NCBI GenBank assembly: GCA_022545625.1
Contig: JACZQS010000086.1
Coordinates: 1 to 8,294 of the forward strand
DNA length: 8,294 nucleotides
From: Pseudomonadota bacterium
GTDB lineage: Bacteria > Pseudomonadota > Gammaproteobacteria > GCA-001735895
Direction: 5' to 3'
A program made the position numbers and the translations under genes. The notes below the pieces were generated by a model. The model was not told the DNA's origin. It saw only the letters and a list, made by a program, of their open reading frames with translations, and ran no database searches. This document shows positions 1 to 6,929 of this stretch, in pieces (position 1 is the stretch's first letter; each line of letters begins with the position of its first letter).

Positions 1-77
1 TTCGGCAGATCGCTAAGATGCCATTTATATATTTTTACCAGCCAGTTCCCAACCGCTTGAATACGCCGTACCCAGGA

Positions 78-773
78 TTAGTCGCGCAACGCATAATCTA
101 CCGCCTGCTCTGCGTGTATTGCGGTGGTATCGTATAGCTTAATGCTGGTGTCGGCCTGATTGACCAGCATACAGATTTCTGTGCAGCCGAGGATTACACC
201 CTCGATTCCCTGTTGCTGTAATCGTTCGATAATTTGCAAATAGGTCTTTTTTGAGGCAGGTTTAACCGTGCCAAGGCACAATTCCCGGTAAATAATATCA
301 TGCACGGTTTCACGATCCCGGGCATCAGGGACCAGGACTTCGATTCCATGTTGCTGGCTCAGACGGCCCTTATAAAAAGATTGTTCCATCGTAAATGCGG
401 TACCGAGCAAACCGATGCGCGAAATCTTATCCGCCTGTAGAACTTTTGCGGTTGCGTCAGCAATATGCAACAGGGGAATTTTAACCGATTTTTCGACCGT
501 ATCGGCCACTTTATGCATGGTATTTGTGCAAATCAGGAAAAAATCAGCACCGCCAGATTCGAGTGACTGGGCGGCCTGCGATAAAACTTTCGCCGCCGCG
601 TCCCAGTCACCGGCGTGTTGCAGCGCTTCGATCGGTGCAAAATCAACACTGTGCAATAAGATTTGAGCCGAATGTAATCCGCCCAGCCGCTGGCGGATGC
701 CCTGGTTGATCTGGCGATAATAATACTGGGTGCTTTCCCAGCTCATGCCGCCGATGAGTCCAATAGTTTTCAT
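78..773 (-). CDS. ygeA: Aspartate/glutamate racemase family protein, YgeA type
   Basis: This is a cofactor-independent amino-acid racemase of the Asp/Glu racemase superfamily, a cytoplasmic enzyme that swaps the alpha-proton using two cysteines. Both are visible: Cys83 in CTNTMHK and Cys198 in GCTEI. The N-terminus (MKTIGLIGGMSWEST) and the C-terminal DTTAIHAEQAV match E. coli YgeA closely from memory, and the length (231 aa) is normal. E. coli YgeA has been reported to racemise several amino acids, homoserine among them; the substrate here is not known. The in-frame TTG just before the ATG would add one residue; I chose the ATG at 773 because the family starts MKTIG. A weak ribosome-binding site (cagggtag) lies upstream. 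The gene follows trhO after 35 bases on the same strand, so it is probably co-transcribed. Residue numbers count from the TTG. Confidence 0.93.
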   Translation of the reverse strand: MKTIGLIGGMSWESTQYYYRQINQGIRQRLGGLHSAQILLHSVDFAPIEALQHAGDWDAAAKVLSQAAQSLESGGADFFLICTNTMHKVADTVEKSVKIPLLHIADATAKVLQADKISRIGLLGTAFTMEQSFYKGRLSQQHGIEVLVPDARDRETVHDIIYRELCLGTVKPASKKTYLQIIERLQQQGIEGVILGCTEICMLVNQADTSIKLYDTTAIHAEQAVDYALRD

Positions 774-808
774 CAATAACTGAATCTACCCTGTTAGCAG
801 GATTGTAA

Positions 809-1786
809 TTAAATGGCCCGCTGTTGGTTTTTAGCGTTTAGCTTGAGATTTTTTCGTCGCCTGGCCGTATCGATAACACTGGAACCAATATGCGATTCCC
901 CACGCAATCTCGCCAGCCGAACCTGTTTTTCGCGTTCAGCGAATCGCTTGCGCTGACTATCGGTATTGCGGTCGTAACAGGCAGGGCAGCTAACCCCCTG
1001 CTGATATTTTCGACTTTGCTTGTCGGTTTCGGTAATCGGCAATCGGCAGGCATGGCACTGATCGTAACTGCCTTTTTCGAGCGCATGATCGACGCTCACG
1101 CGATTGTCAAATACGAAGCACTCACCTTGCCACAGCGACTCGGATTCAGGGACTTCTTCCAGATATTTCAAAATTCCGCCTTGCAGGTGATATACCTCGT
1201 CGAAGCCCAGTTGCTTCAGGTAGGCCGTCGATTTTTCGCAGCGAATTCCACCGGTACAGAACATCGCGATCTTGCGGTGAGTGATGGGGTCAAGTTTGTC
1301 CCTGACGTATTGTGGGAAATCCCTGAAAGACTCGGTATTCGCCATGGTTGCATTCCTGAAACTTCCAATCGCGGATTCGTAGGTATTACGGGTATCGACC
1401 AGGGTAATCTCCGGGTCGGAGATCAACGCGTTCCAGTCAGAGGGTTTTACATGCGTACCGACCGAGCGATTCGGATCGATGCCCTCGATGCCCATGGTTA
1501 CTATTTCTTTTTTTAATTTAACCCGAGAACGATAAAAAGGCATTTCCTCATCGTAGGAAAATTTACATCGGATGTTCTGCAAACGCGGATCGGTGCGAAT
1601 CCAGGCGAGTAAGCGATCGATCGACGGCTGGGTGCCGGCGACGGTACCATTGATGCCTTCCCGGGCGAGCAGCAAGCTGCCCTTGATGTTATTTTTCAAC
1701 ATCTGGTTCAACAGGGGCTGGCGTAAATCCGCGTAATTATCGAGCGAAACAAAATGATAAAACGCAGCGACCACGATGCGAGACAT
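809..1786 (-). CDS. trhO: tRNA uridine(34) hydroxylase TrhO (YceA), rhodanese family
   Basis: TrhO hydroxylates uridine 34 in certain tRNAs to 5-hydroxyuridine using molecular oxygen, the first step towards the mo5U/cmo5U wobble modifications. The 325-aa protein has an N-terminal acylphosphatase-like domain (about 1-95, with AREGINGTVAG), a rhodanese domain (about 115-215) with the active-site loop FCTGGIRC (Cys177, Cys183), and a C-terminal segment with two CxxC pairs (Cys244/247 and Cys267/270) that probably bind a metal. The tail is rich in Arg and Lys. The frame can be extended 16 residues to a TTG at 1834, but the ATG at 1786 has a good ribosome-binding site (acaggaaa, about 5-7 bases away) and gives the usual family start, so I chose it. 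A long antisense open frame inside it is a shadow. It lies between the S4 gene and ygeA. Confidence 0.95.
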   Translation of the reverse strand: MSRIVVAAFYHFVSLDNYADLRQPLLNQMLKNNIKGSLLLAREGINGTVAGTQPSIDRLLAWIRTDPRLQNIRCKFSYDEEMPFYRSRVKLKKEIVTMGIEGIDPNRSVGTHVKPSDWNALISDPEITLVDTRNTYESAIGSFRNATMANTESFRDFPQYVRDKLDPITHRKIAMFCTGGIRCEKSTAYLKQLGFDEVYHLQGGILKYLEEVPESESLWQGECFVFDNRVSVDHALEKGSYDQCHACRLPITETDKQSRKYQQGVSCPACYDRNTDSQRKRFAEREKQVRLARLRGESHIGSSVIDTARRRKNLKLNAKNQQRAI

Positions 1787-1804
1787 GGGGTTTCCTGTAG
1801 CTAG

Positions 1805-1821
1805 CCGGAACGTAAATCCGG
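1805..1821. repeat. Small hairpin in the trhO leader
   Basis: A 5-bp inverted repeat (ccgga / tccgg) with a 7-base loop sits just upstream of the trhO ribosome-binding site on the minus strand. It could fold in the leader RNA, but it is short and its role is not known. Confidence 0.3.
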
Positions 1822-1926
1822 TGCATGATTTCAAACAGGCAGTATTCTAACGAATAAATAATTTTTCGCCACGAATCTGTTGGAATTATTCCGTACCCGG
1901 TATTAGTACTTAAAGAAGTGCCAGCT

Positions 1927-2166
1927 TCAGGGTTTAACCTTTTTCCCTTTTACATCGATGGACTGGCCGGAATACTCGATCTTGTCTCCGGCGATTATTT
2001 TTTTGCGTTTCCTGGTTTCCACTTCGCCGTTGACGATGACCTGGCCGTCCGCAATGATTTGCTTGGCCATACCACCACTGTCGACCAGGCCCTCAAATTT
2101 GAGAATCTTGTAGAGTTCTACAAACTCTTCTTTTAGCTCGGCGATAATTTTTAATGGATCATTCAT
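1927..2166 (-). CDS. ybcJ: S4-domain RNA-binding protein, YbcJ family
   Basis: A 79-aa protein that is almost entirely one S4-like RNA-binding fold. The pattern ILKFEGLVDSGGMAK (about 21-35), then GQVIVNGEVETRKRKKI (41-57) and AGDKIEY, follows E. coli YbcJ nearly position by position, including the basic ETRKR turn that is expected to contact RNA. The basic tail (KGKKVKP) agrees with nucleic-acid binding. YbcJ-type proteins are assumed to act on ribosomal or other structured RNA; the exact partner is unknown. The ATG at 2166 is clear, but no good Shine-Dalgarno sequence precedes it. Instead a sigma70-like promoter ends 6 bases before the ATG, so the mRNA may be leaderless. It is divergent from ylqF and lies 140 bases upstream of trhO, in the same direction. 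Confidence 0.9.
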   Translation of the reverse strand: MNDPLKIIAELKEEFVELYKILKFEGLVDSGGMAKQIIADGQVIVNGEVETRKRKKIIAGDKIEYSGQSIDVKGKKVKP

Positions 2167-2172
2167 AAGCAG

Positions 2173-2201
2173 ATTATCCGCGGATTGAAACTATTCGTCA
2201 A
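2173..2201 (-). promoter_or_regulatory. Sigma70-like promoter of the S4 protein gene
   Basis: On the minus strand, TTGACG (2201-2196), a 17-base spacer and GATAAT (2178-2173) give five of six matches at both the -35 and the -10 box with ideal spacing. The -10 box ends only 6 bases before the ATG at 2166, so transcription would begin at or next to the A of the start codon. This predicts a leaderless mRNA and fits the missing ribosome-binding site. Confidence 0.5.
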
Positions 2202-2251
2202 AATCAACAGGCGCGCCGACTGGATAGGGACTACCGACACCGGCCAAATCA

Positions 2252-2280
2252 TTGTAACCCGAAATGATGACAAATCGAAT
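2252..2280 (+). promoter_or_regulatory. Possible promoter for ylqF
   Basis: TTGTAA (2252-2257), a 17-base spacer and TCGAAT (2275-2280) each match the sigma70 consensus at four of six positions. It lies in the 158-bp divergent gap, 44 bases before the ylqF start. The match is weak. Confidence 0.2.
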
Positions 2281-2324
2281 CGAGATGAGAGAGAATAGGC
2301 GAATTATTCAGCAGCAGAAAAATT

Positions 2325-3230
2325 ATGATTCAGTGGTACCCAGGTCATATGCACAAGGCGAAAAAGGAATATTTGAAAATTCTGCCGCAAATCGACCTCG
2401 TCATCGAAGTGCTGGATGCACGCATTCCATTCAGTAGTCAGAATCCGCTGCTGACGCAACTGCGTAAAGATAAACCCTGCATCAAACTACTCAACAAAAG
2501 CGACCTTGCCGATAATACAATGGTATCGATATGGCAAGACCAACTGGAACGGGACAGTTCAGTCAAAACCCTGGTTTGTCATCGCGGTGACGTATTGACG
2601 CGTAAATTGCCGGAGCTTTGTCGATCCATGATTCCGGTCCGCGACAATCGCTCGACGATGATCTACGCCTTGATAACAGGTATTCCTAATGTGGGTAAAT
2701 CGACCCTGATCAATAAACTCGCAGGCCGACATGTTACCAAAACCGGCAATGAGGCCGCATTAACGCGACTGCAACAACGGGTAGAAATCACCAATGATTT
2801 TATGTTGATCGATACCCCCGGCATGTTGTGGCCTAAAATCGAAAATGAAAATAGTGGCTATCGACTTGCAGCAACCGGTGCTATTCGTGACACTGCAATC
2901 GATTTACAGGAAGTTGCCAGTTTTATTGCCGACTTCCTGTTGGCAAGCTACCCTGAAATGGCCCAACATCGGTATGCATTGGATATTTTGCCAGATAGCG
3001 GGATAGAATTTCTCGATGCGATTGCGATAAAACGCGGTTGTATCGGCGCCGGTGGCAGAGTTGATTACGAAAAAGTGTCGCGCTTATTAGTTTCCGAGCT
3101 GCGTAAAGGTGATTTTGGTGGCATCTGCCTGGAGACCCCCGAAATGCTCGATCAGGAACTGGCAGAGCTGGAAGTTATCAAAGCCGAAAAAGCAGCGAAG
3201 AAAGCCGCCAGGTCAGGCACAAAAATATAA
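2325..3230 (+). CDS. ylqF: Ribosome biogenesis GTPase YlqF/RbgA family
   Basis: A circularly permuted GTPase of the YlqF/RbgA family, which acts late in assembly of the large ribosomal subunit in Bacillus subtilis. The 301-aa protein starts with the family signature MIQWYPGHM. The G motifs come in permuted order: G4 NKSD (57-60), G1/P-loop GIPNVGKST (119-127), a G2 Thr at 147 and G3 DTPG (163-166). The C-terminal helical domain, with AIKRGCIGAGGRVDYEK (about 234-250) and GDFGGICLETPE, is the RNA-binding part typical of proteobacterial members. One oddity is that the usual Pro-Gly or Pro-Ala before the G2 Thr reads Ala-Ala here (NEAALTR). The C-terminus is a Lys/Ala-rich tail. The ATG at 2325 has no clear Shine-Dalgarno sequence. 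An inverted repeat follows the stop codon. Confidence 0.94.
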   Translation: MIQWYPGHMHKAKKEYLKILPQIDLVIEVLDARIPFSSQNPLLTQLRKDKPCIKLLNKSDLADNTMVSIWQDQLERDSSVKTLVCHRGDVLTRKLPELCRSMIPVRDNRSTMIYALITGIPNVGKSTLINKLAGRHVTKTGNEAALTRLQQRVEITNDFMLIDTPGMLWPKIENENSGYRLAATGAIRDTAIDLQEVASFIADFLLASYPEMAQHRYALDILPDSGIEFLDAIAIKRGCIGAGGRVDYEKVSRLLVSELRKGDFGGICLETPEMLDQELAELEVIKAEKAAKKAARSGTKI

Positions 3231-3233
3231 ATA

Positions 3234-3274
3234 AAATCTGGAGCAACACAGTTGATAAATCTCCGTCCAGATTT
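3234..3274. repeat. Inverted repeat after ylqF (possible weak terminator or operator)
   Basis: A perfect 9-bp inverted repeat, aaatctgga (3234-3242) and tccagattt (3266-3274), has a 23-base loop and begins 3 bases after the ylqF stop codon. The stem is not GC-rich and there is no proper T-run after it, so it is not a classical terminator. It lies just before the kinase start and could also be an operator. A TTGATA (3252-3257) inside the loop is a possible -35 box for the kinase gene, but no convincing -10 box accompanies it. Confidence 0.4.
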
Positions 3275-3295
3275 AATTAAATACCGGAAACGATT

Positions 3296-4111
3296 GTGGT
3301 CGAAGTTCCAGTCTCTACACTAGAAATAATTTTTAAGCAGGTGCCGTTGTTGGAGGAATCTCATCCCCGGGACTTCGATATCAACCCGCTGCCCGGGTTT
3401 AGCAACCACAGCTGGCATCTAAAAAATGATCAGCATGACTGGGTACTGCGCATACCAAAACAGGAAACGAATCAATACATCAATCGACGATACGAGGCCC
3501 ACAATGCCAGTATTGCGAACAGCCTTGGGATAGCCCCCAACTGTGTCTGGCGCAACGAATCTGGTCTAAGCCTGAGTGTTACCGTGCCAGATTCACGTTC
3601 CTTTAATACCAATGATATAGAGAGTGAAACGGTCCTGGGCAAGCTGCTAAAAACAATTTCCCGGTTACATAAAAGTAAAAAAATATTCCTCGGTGTTGTC
3701 GACCTGGCCGAATTATTGCCTCGCTACTACCAACAGGTTCCCGAGCATCTTCAAAGCCAGATCGAAACCAGTTATAGAATGGCAATTGCTAAACTTGAGG
3801 GATTATCGGATAAAGAAAAAATGCTGGTGCCATCGCACAATGATTTGGTACTGGAAAATATTTTGATCGACGCTGCCGGTCAGATCTGGCTGATCGACTG
3901 GGAATACTCGTCGATGGCGTCACCCTACTGGGACCTGGCAACGCTATCTAACGCTGCAAAACTTGATCAAACTCAATGCGCCTGGTTGCTTGCTGAATAC
4001 GGTAAGCACCACCTTGATCTAGTCCCTGAAATTCTATTCGACTATCGTTATATGCTGGACGTTTTATCGACCTGCTGGATGGCTGCCTTTGGCGAAAATG
4101 AAGGGACATAA
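3296..4111 (+). CDS. Choline/ethanolamine kinase-like phosphotransferase (APH fold)
   Basis: A small-molecule kinase of the aminoglycoside-phosphotransferase/choline-kinase fold, 271 aa and probably cytoplasmic. Features in order: a glycine/Asn loop LPGFSNHSW (32-40) like the nucleotide loop of choline kinases; VLRIPKQ (50-56) followed by NRRYEAHN (63-70), with Glu67 as the likely helix-C glutamate; the catalytic loop HNDLVLENIL (181-190) with Asp183 and Asn188; and the metal-binding DWEYS (201-205) followed by PYWDLA. The LRIP...R..EAHN pattern is closer to LicA-type choline kinases than to antibiotic kinases. Thiamine kinase (ThiK) is an alternative, so no symbol is given. The start is GTG at 3296, with a ribosome-binding site ccggaaa about 6-9 bases upstream; there is no in-frame ATG until far inside. 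An EamA permease follows, separated by a palindromic repeat. Confidence 0.85.
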   Translation: MVEVPVSTLEIIFKQVPLLEESHPRDFDINPLPGFSNHSWHLKNDQHDWVLRIPKQETNQYINRRYEAHNASIANSLGIAPNCVWRNESGLSLSVTVPDSRSFNTNDIESETVLGKLLKTISRLHKSKKIFLGVVDLAELLPRYYQQVPEHLQSQIETSYRMAIAKLEGLSDKEKMLVPSHNDLVLENILIDAAGQIWLIDWEYSSMASPYWDLATLSNAAKLDQTQCAWLLAEYGKHHLDLVPEILFDYRYMLDVLSTCWMAAFGENEGT

Positions 4112-4125
4112 ATAAATCAACGCAC

Positions 4126-4204
4126 GTCATTCCGGCCGCTAGAGCCGGAATCCAACGGAATCGGCAGGTTAATATTGTTAGATTCCCGCTTGTGCGGGAA
4201 TGAC
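4126..4204. repeat. MITE-like palindromic repeat (attccggc/gcgggaat type)
   Basis: A 79-bp element with imperfect terminal inverted repeats: gtcattccggc (4126-4136) pairs with gcgggaatgac (4194-4204) with one mismatch. Each end is also a hairpin: attccggc/gccggaat (4129-4136 with 4144-4151, loop cgctaga) and attcccgc/gcgggaat (4182-4189 with 4194-4201, loop ttgt). Elements with cgtcattccggc...gcgggaatgac ends are common interspersed repeats in many proteobacterial genomes. It has no coding capacity. It lies in the 109-bp gap between the kinase and the permease, and its hairpins could act as a terminator or processing site in read-through RNA. Confidence 0.8.
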
Positions 4205-4208
4205 AGTA

Positions 4209-4214
4209 TATAAT
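4209..4214 (+). promoter_or_regulatory. Consensus -10 box before the EamA permease
   Basis: A perfect TATAAT lies 5 bases after the end of the palindromic repeat and exactly 6 bases before the ATG at 4221. There is no recognisable -35 box at 16-18 bases (that stretch falls inside the repeat) and no extended -10 TG. If used, transcription would begin at the start codon and give a leaderless mRNA. Confidence 0.35.
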
Positions 4215-4220
4215 CGGCCG

Positions 4221-5123
4221 ATGTTAATGCATTCAACAAGCCTTTACCTGGCAACCGTGCTGATCTGGGGGTCGACCTGGTTTGCGATCAAGTTTCAACT
4301 GGGCGTGGTCGAAGCTGAAGTATCACTGGTCTATCGATTCCTGCTTGCCGCGGTTATTCTGCTTTTGTTTTGTCTGATAACTAAACGCAACCTGCGGTTT
4401 TCGACATCCCAGCATTTCTTTATAGCCTTGCAGGGCCTGTTTTTATTTTCGACTAATTACCTGATATTTTACTGGGCCACTGGTTTGCTGACCTCGGGTA
4501 TCGTCGCGCTATTATTTTCGACCGTAATTCTAATGAATATCATTAACGGCGCATTGTTCCTCGGTCAATCGATCAAGGCTCGGGTGCTAGTCGGAGCCAT
4601 GTTTGGAATTTCCGGCATCGCCGCAATATTCTGGTCAGAACTAACCAGTCTGGAAAACGATTCATCGGCCTGGCAGGGGTTATGGATGTGCCTGGGTGCG
4701 ACATTCCTCGCCTCGATTGGCAATATTCTGTCCGCGCGTAACCAGAGGCAGAATTTGCCAGTAGTGCAAACCAATGCCTGGGGTATGACTTACGGCGCAC
4801 TCATTATGGGAATCTATGCCCTGTATACTGGTGTACCCTTCGATTATGACCCGACCACTAGCTATAGCCTGTCGCTTATTTACCTCAGCGTGTTTGGATC
4901 GATATTCGCGTTCGGTAGCTACCTAACCCTGATCGGGCGCATCGGTGCGGATAAAACTGCTTATGCCGCGGTGTTATTTCCGGTGATAGCGCTTTCAATC
5001 TCGACCCTGTTCGAAGACTACCGTTGGACCCTGGTCGCTATCTTTGGCTTAGCGCTGGTGTTATTTGGCAATTATCTGGTATTGAAAAAACCGGCGAGGC
5101 CTGTGGTTACCGCATTAGAATAA
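4221..5123 (+). CDS. EamA/DMT superfamily permease
   Basis: An inner-membrane transporter of the drug/metabolite transporter superfamily, 300 aa, with two EamA repeats. About ten hydrophobic segments can be seen near residues 8-22, 36-54, 66-85, 90-113, 120-138, 151-171, 183-203, 216-238, 246-264 and 268-287. Family hallmarks are IWGSTWFAIK after the first segment, the conserved YRF at the start of the second, and PVIALSISTLFEDYRWT near the end. The substrate cannot be read from sequence; members export or import amino acids, nucleotides, choline and others. The frame is open back to an ATG at 4200 inside the repeat, but ATG 4221 (or 4227) gives the natural N-terminus. Neither has a Shine-Dalgarno sequence. 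The preceding kinase-like gene suggests a possible functional link. Confidence 0.88.
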   Translation: MLMHSTSLYLATVLIWGSTWFAIKFQLGVVEAEVSLVYRFLLAAVILLLFCLITKRNLRFSTSQHFFIALQGLFLFSTNYLIFYWATGLLTSGIVALLFSTVILMNIINGALFLGQSIKARVLVGAMFGISGIAAIFWSELTSLENDSSAWQGLWMCLGATFLASIGNILSARNQRQNLPVVQTNAWGMTYGALIMGIYALYTGVPFDYDPTTSYSLSLIYLSVFGSIFAFGSYLTLIGRIGADKTAYAAVLFPVIALSISTLFEDYRWTLVAIFGLALVLFGNYLVLKKPARPVVTALE

Positions 5124-5192
5124 TAATCATGTAACCCCGGGGTAACAGACAATGTCGAAAGGCTGGCATTGGCTAACCACCCCGTTGCATCT

Positions 5193-5954
5193 TTAGTCGG
5201 AAAATTCGGCCAGATAAAAAACAGAGTTATATTCGAAACTTATTGTTCCGCTGGACTGGTAACGGTTAAATAAATCTTCGGCAGCCTGAATTAACCTGAG
5301 GTGTTCCGCTGTACCCGTTTTTGGTACATAGGATGATGATTGCATGCGGCCCAAAAAACCCGACAAGTCAAAAATCTGTGAGTTGTCAAACTCAAATTTA
5401 GCAACTTTATTCGGACTAAAGAAATCCAGGATATCTTCTGGCGAGATATTCATATGATTGACAGCGCTATAATCACTCGCGTATTGACGCAACATACGAT
5501 CGTATTCTATCTGGAATGGCTGTTCGATTTTACGTTGATTCCAGATCAGCGCCACATAACCCCCGGGTTTTAATATACGCAGAAATTCCTGCCGCGTATC
5601 GCCAGTCTCGAACCAGTGGAAAGACTGCGCGGCGGTTATCAGGTCTATCGAAGAATCATCAAGACCGGTACGCTCTGATTGCCCATCAATGCTGGAGAAT
5701 TTGTGATAGCCGGCTAATTGCCGCTCCGCTGCTTCGCGCATATTTCTATTTGGCTCGACGCCCGAGACGTAACAGTCTTTATCGAGCATCAGCCTGGAAA
5801 AAATACCAGTACCAGAACCCACATCGGCAATCGTGGACTGACTGTCCAGATGACATTCAGTCATTAAGGTATCGACTAACGCCTGTGGATACGAAGGGCG
5901 ATACCTGACGTAGTTAGAAACCCTGTCCGAGAAGCGCTCTGTTGGTTTGCCCAT
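5193..5954 (-). CDS. Class I SAM-dependent methyltransferase (Methyltransf_11-like)
   Basis: A 253-aa Rossmann-fold methyltransferase, probably cytoplasmic. Motif I is ADVGSGTG (43-50), the acidic residue that binds the SAM ribose is Glu67 in GVEPN, motif II/III covers IDLITAAQSFHWF (103-115), and the post motif is ILKPGG (127-132) before a beta strand ALIWNQR. The opening RFSDRVSNYVRYRPSYP is typical of small-molecule methyltransferases of this group, and the AQSFHWF stretch is shared with many of them. The substrate is not known. ATG 5954 is preceded by ctggaagatt, a close ribosome-binding site. It lies 120 bases downstream of the other methyltransferase on the same strand and converges with the EamA permease gene; no strong terminator is visible in the 69-bp gap between them. 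The two methyltransferases are not recent duplicates: outside the shared motifs they differ. Confidence 0.88.
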   Translation of the reverse strand: MGKPTERFSDRVSNYVRYRPSYPQALVDTLMTECHLDSQSTIADVGSGTGIFSRLMLDKDCYVSGVEPNRNMREAAERQLAGYHKFSSIDGQSERTGLDDSSIDLITAAQSFHWFETGDTRQEFLRILKPGGYVALIWNQRKIEQPFQIEYDRMLRQYASDYSAVNHMNISPEDILDFFSPNKVAKFEFDNSQIFDLSGFLGRMQSSSYVPKTGTAEHLRLIQAAEDLFNRYQSSGTISFEYNSVFYLAEFSD

Positions 5955-6074
5955 AATCTTCCAGGTTAAGGTCCAGGTGACAATTGACGTCCGCGAACGT
6001 TTAACTAATCCAGGTTTATTGTCGAACAGCCACGCTGCTTGTGCCGGTCAACGCAATGCAGCTATAAAACTTTA

Positions 6075-6929
6075 TCATTGTTTTTGCACAATTATCTCAA
6101 CCGGGGCAATCAGATCTGCGGTGATATTATCAACCATATTTTTAAATTTAACGGCGGTGCTTTGCTGCATCAGAAGGTGTAACCCGAGAGGTGGTGGGCC
6201 GCCACTCGCCTCTGTTTTTTGGCGCAATTGTCTAAAAAAACCGAGCGCAAAATCGCGACGAGTGTTATGCGTGCCTACCTTGAATCCAACATGGGTCAAA
6301 GCCTGTTTATATTGATCAGGGGTCGCTAGTTTACTGGTAGAGTTTTCTGTTGCCCAGGGAACCGGATAAGTCAGCTCGCCATTATTGATCTGCATGATGT
6401 CGTAGACACCGAAAGACGCACCCCGGCGCAACACACGGTAAACCTCGGCAAAGAGCAGGGCCTTGTCATCAATATTCATTCCGACATGCAACATGATACC
6501 GCCGTCGAATGTTTCATCTTCGAAAGACATAGAAAGCGCGCTACCCTGATAGAGGGAAACCTGCTTATCTAGCCCGACCCAGGCGCATAATTTCCTTCCA
6601 ACATCAATGTATTCCTGGGTCAGATCAATGCCAGTGACACGATTGTTGAATTTGCTCGCTATATACCGCGAGGCACCGCCCAGGCCACAACCCACGTCGA
6701 GAATATGGTCGGATTCAGAAAATTTGAGCTGGTCGAGTAGATTATCAGTGTCCAGGCGTCCACCGATATGAAACTCATCTACCCGGGCAAGATCATCAAT
6801 GCTAACTCTTTCGATAGATTTACCCAGTTTGGCAACGGCGGATTGAATCGCGCCGAGTAATTCTCCATGGGTGTAATGTTCTGAAACGCTCTTATCGAAC
6901 GACACGATCGCCTCTCTACCAGGTCGCAT
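6075..6929 (-). CDS. Class I SAM-dependent methyltransferase (sarcosine/dimethylglycine methyltransferase-like)
   Basis: A 284-aa methyltransferase. It has motif I LDVGCGLGG (77-85), GIDLT (100-104) for the SAM ribose, GSALSMSFEDETFDG (129-143), EVYRVLRRG (162-170), and a long, well-defined C-terminal half (PVPWATENSTSK, TEASGGPPPLGLH) that probably binds substrate. The LGG motif and general layout recall sarcosine/dimethylglycine N-methyltransferases and related small-molecule enzymes, but the substrate cannot be assigned. The start is uncertain: TTG 6947, ATG 6929 and GTG 6905 are all in frame. ATG 6929 overlaps the end of the small ORF by 14 bases. GTG 6905 would begin VSFDKSVSEHYTHG and has the best ribosome-binding site (agagagg, 5 bases away). 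I list the ATG form. It is probably co-transcribed with the lipoprotein and small ORF upstream. Confidence 0.88.
   Translation of the reverse strand: MRPGREAIVSFDKSVSEHYTHGELLGAIQSAVAKLGKSIERVSIDDLARVDEFHIGGRLDTDNLLDQLKFSESDHILDVGCGLGGASRYIASKFNNRVTGIDLTQEYIDVGRKLCAWVGLDKQVSLYQGSALSMSFEDETFDGGIMLHVGMNIDDKALLFAEVYRVLRRGASFGVYDIMQINNGELTYPVPWATENSTSKLATPDQYKQALTHVGFKVGTHNTRRDFALGFFRQLRQKTEASGGPPPLGLHLLMQQSTAVKFKNMVDNITADLIAPVEIIVQKQ

Noticed and set aside
1..77. Open frame continuing after the ygeA stop to the left edge (reading NWLVKIYKWHLSDLP)
   Set aside because: It has no ATG, GTG or TTG start in frame, and ygeA ends at its normal family length, so neither a new gene nor a read-through extension is supported.
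890..1516. 208-codon open frame on the plus strand
   Set aside because: It lies entirely antisense to trhO, whose motifs are unmistakable. The translation has no recognisable family features; it is a shadow.
1844..1872. TAGAAT on the minus strand as a trhO promoter
   Set aside because: The -10 box is fair (five of six) but no -35 box better than three of six lies at the right spacing.
66..1906. Near-identical 16-base sequences ccgtacccaggattag (66-81) and ccgtacccggtattag (1891-1906)
   Set aside because: 14 of 16 bases match, but one overlaps the ygeA stop and the other lies in the trhO leader. No symmetry or further copies in the window; probably chance.
5130..5148. Palindrome accccggggt between the permease and the methyltransferase as a terminator
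   Set aside because: The core has no loop and the flanks do not pair; there is no T-run on either side.
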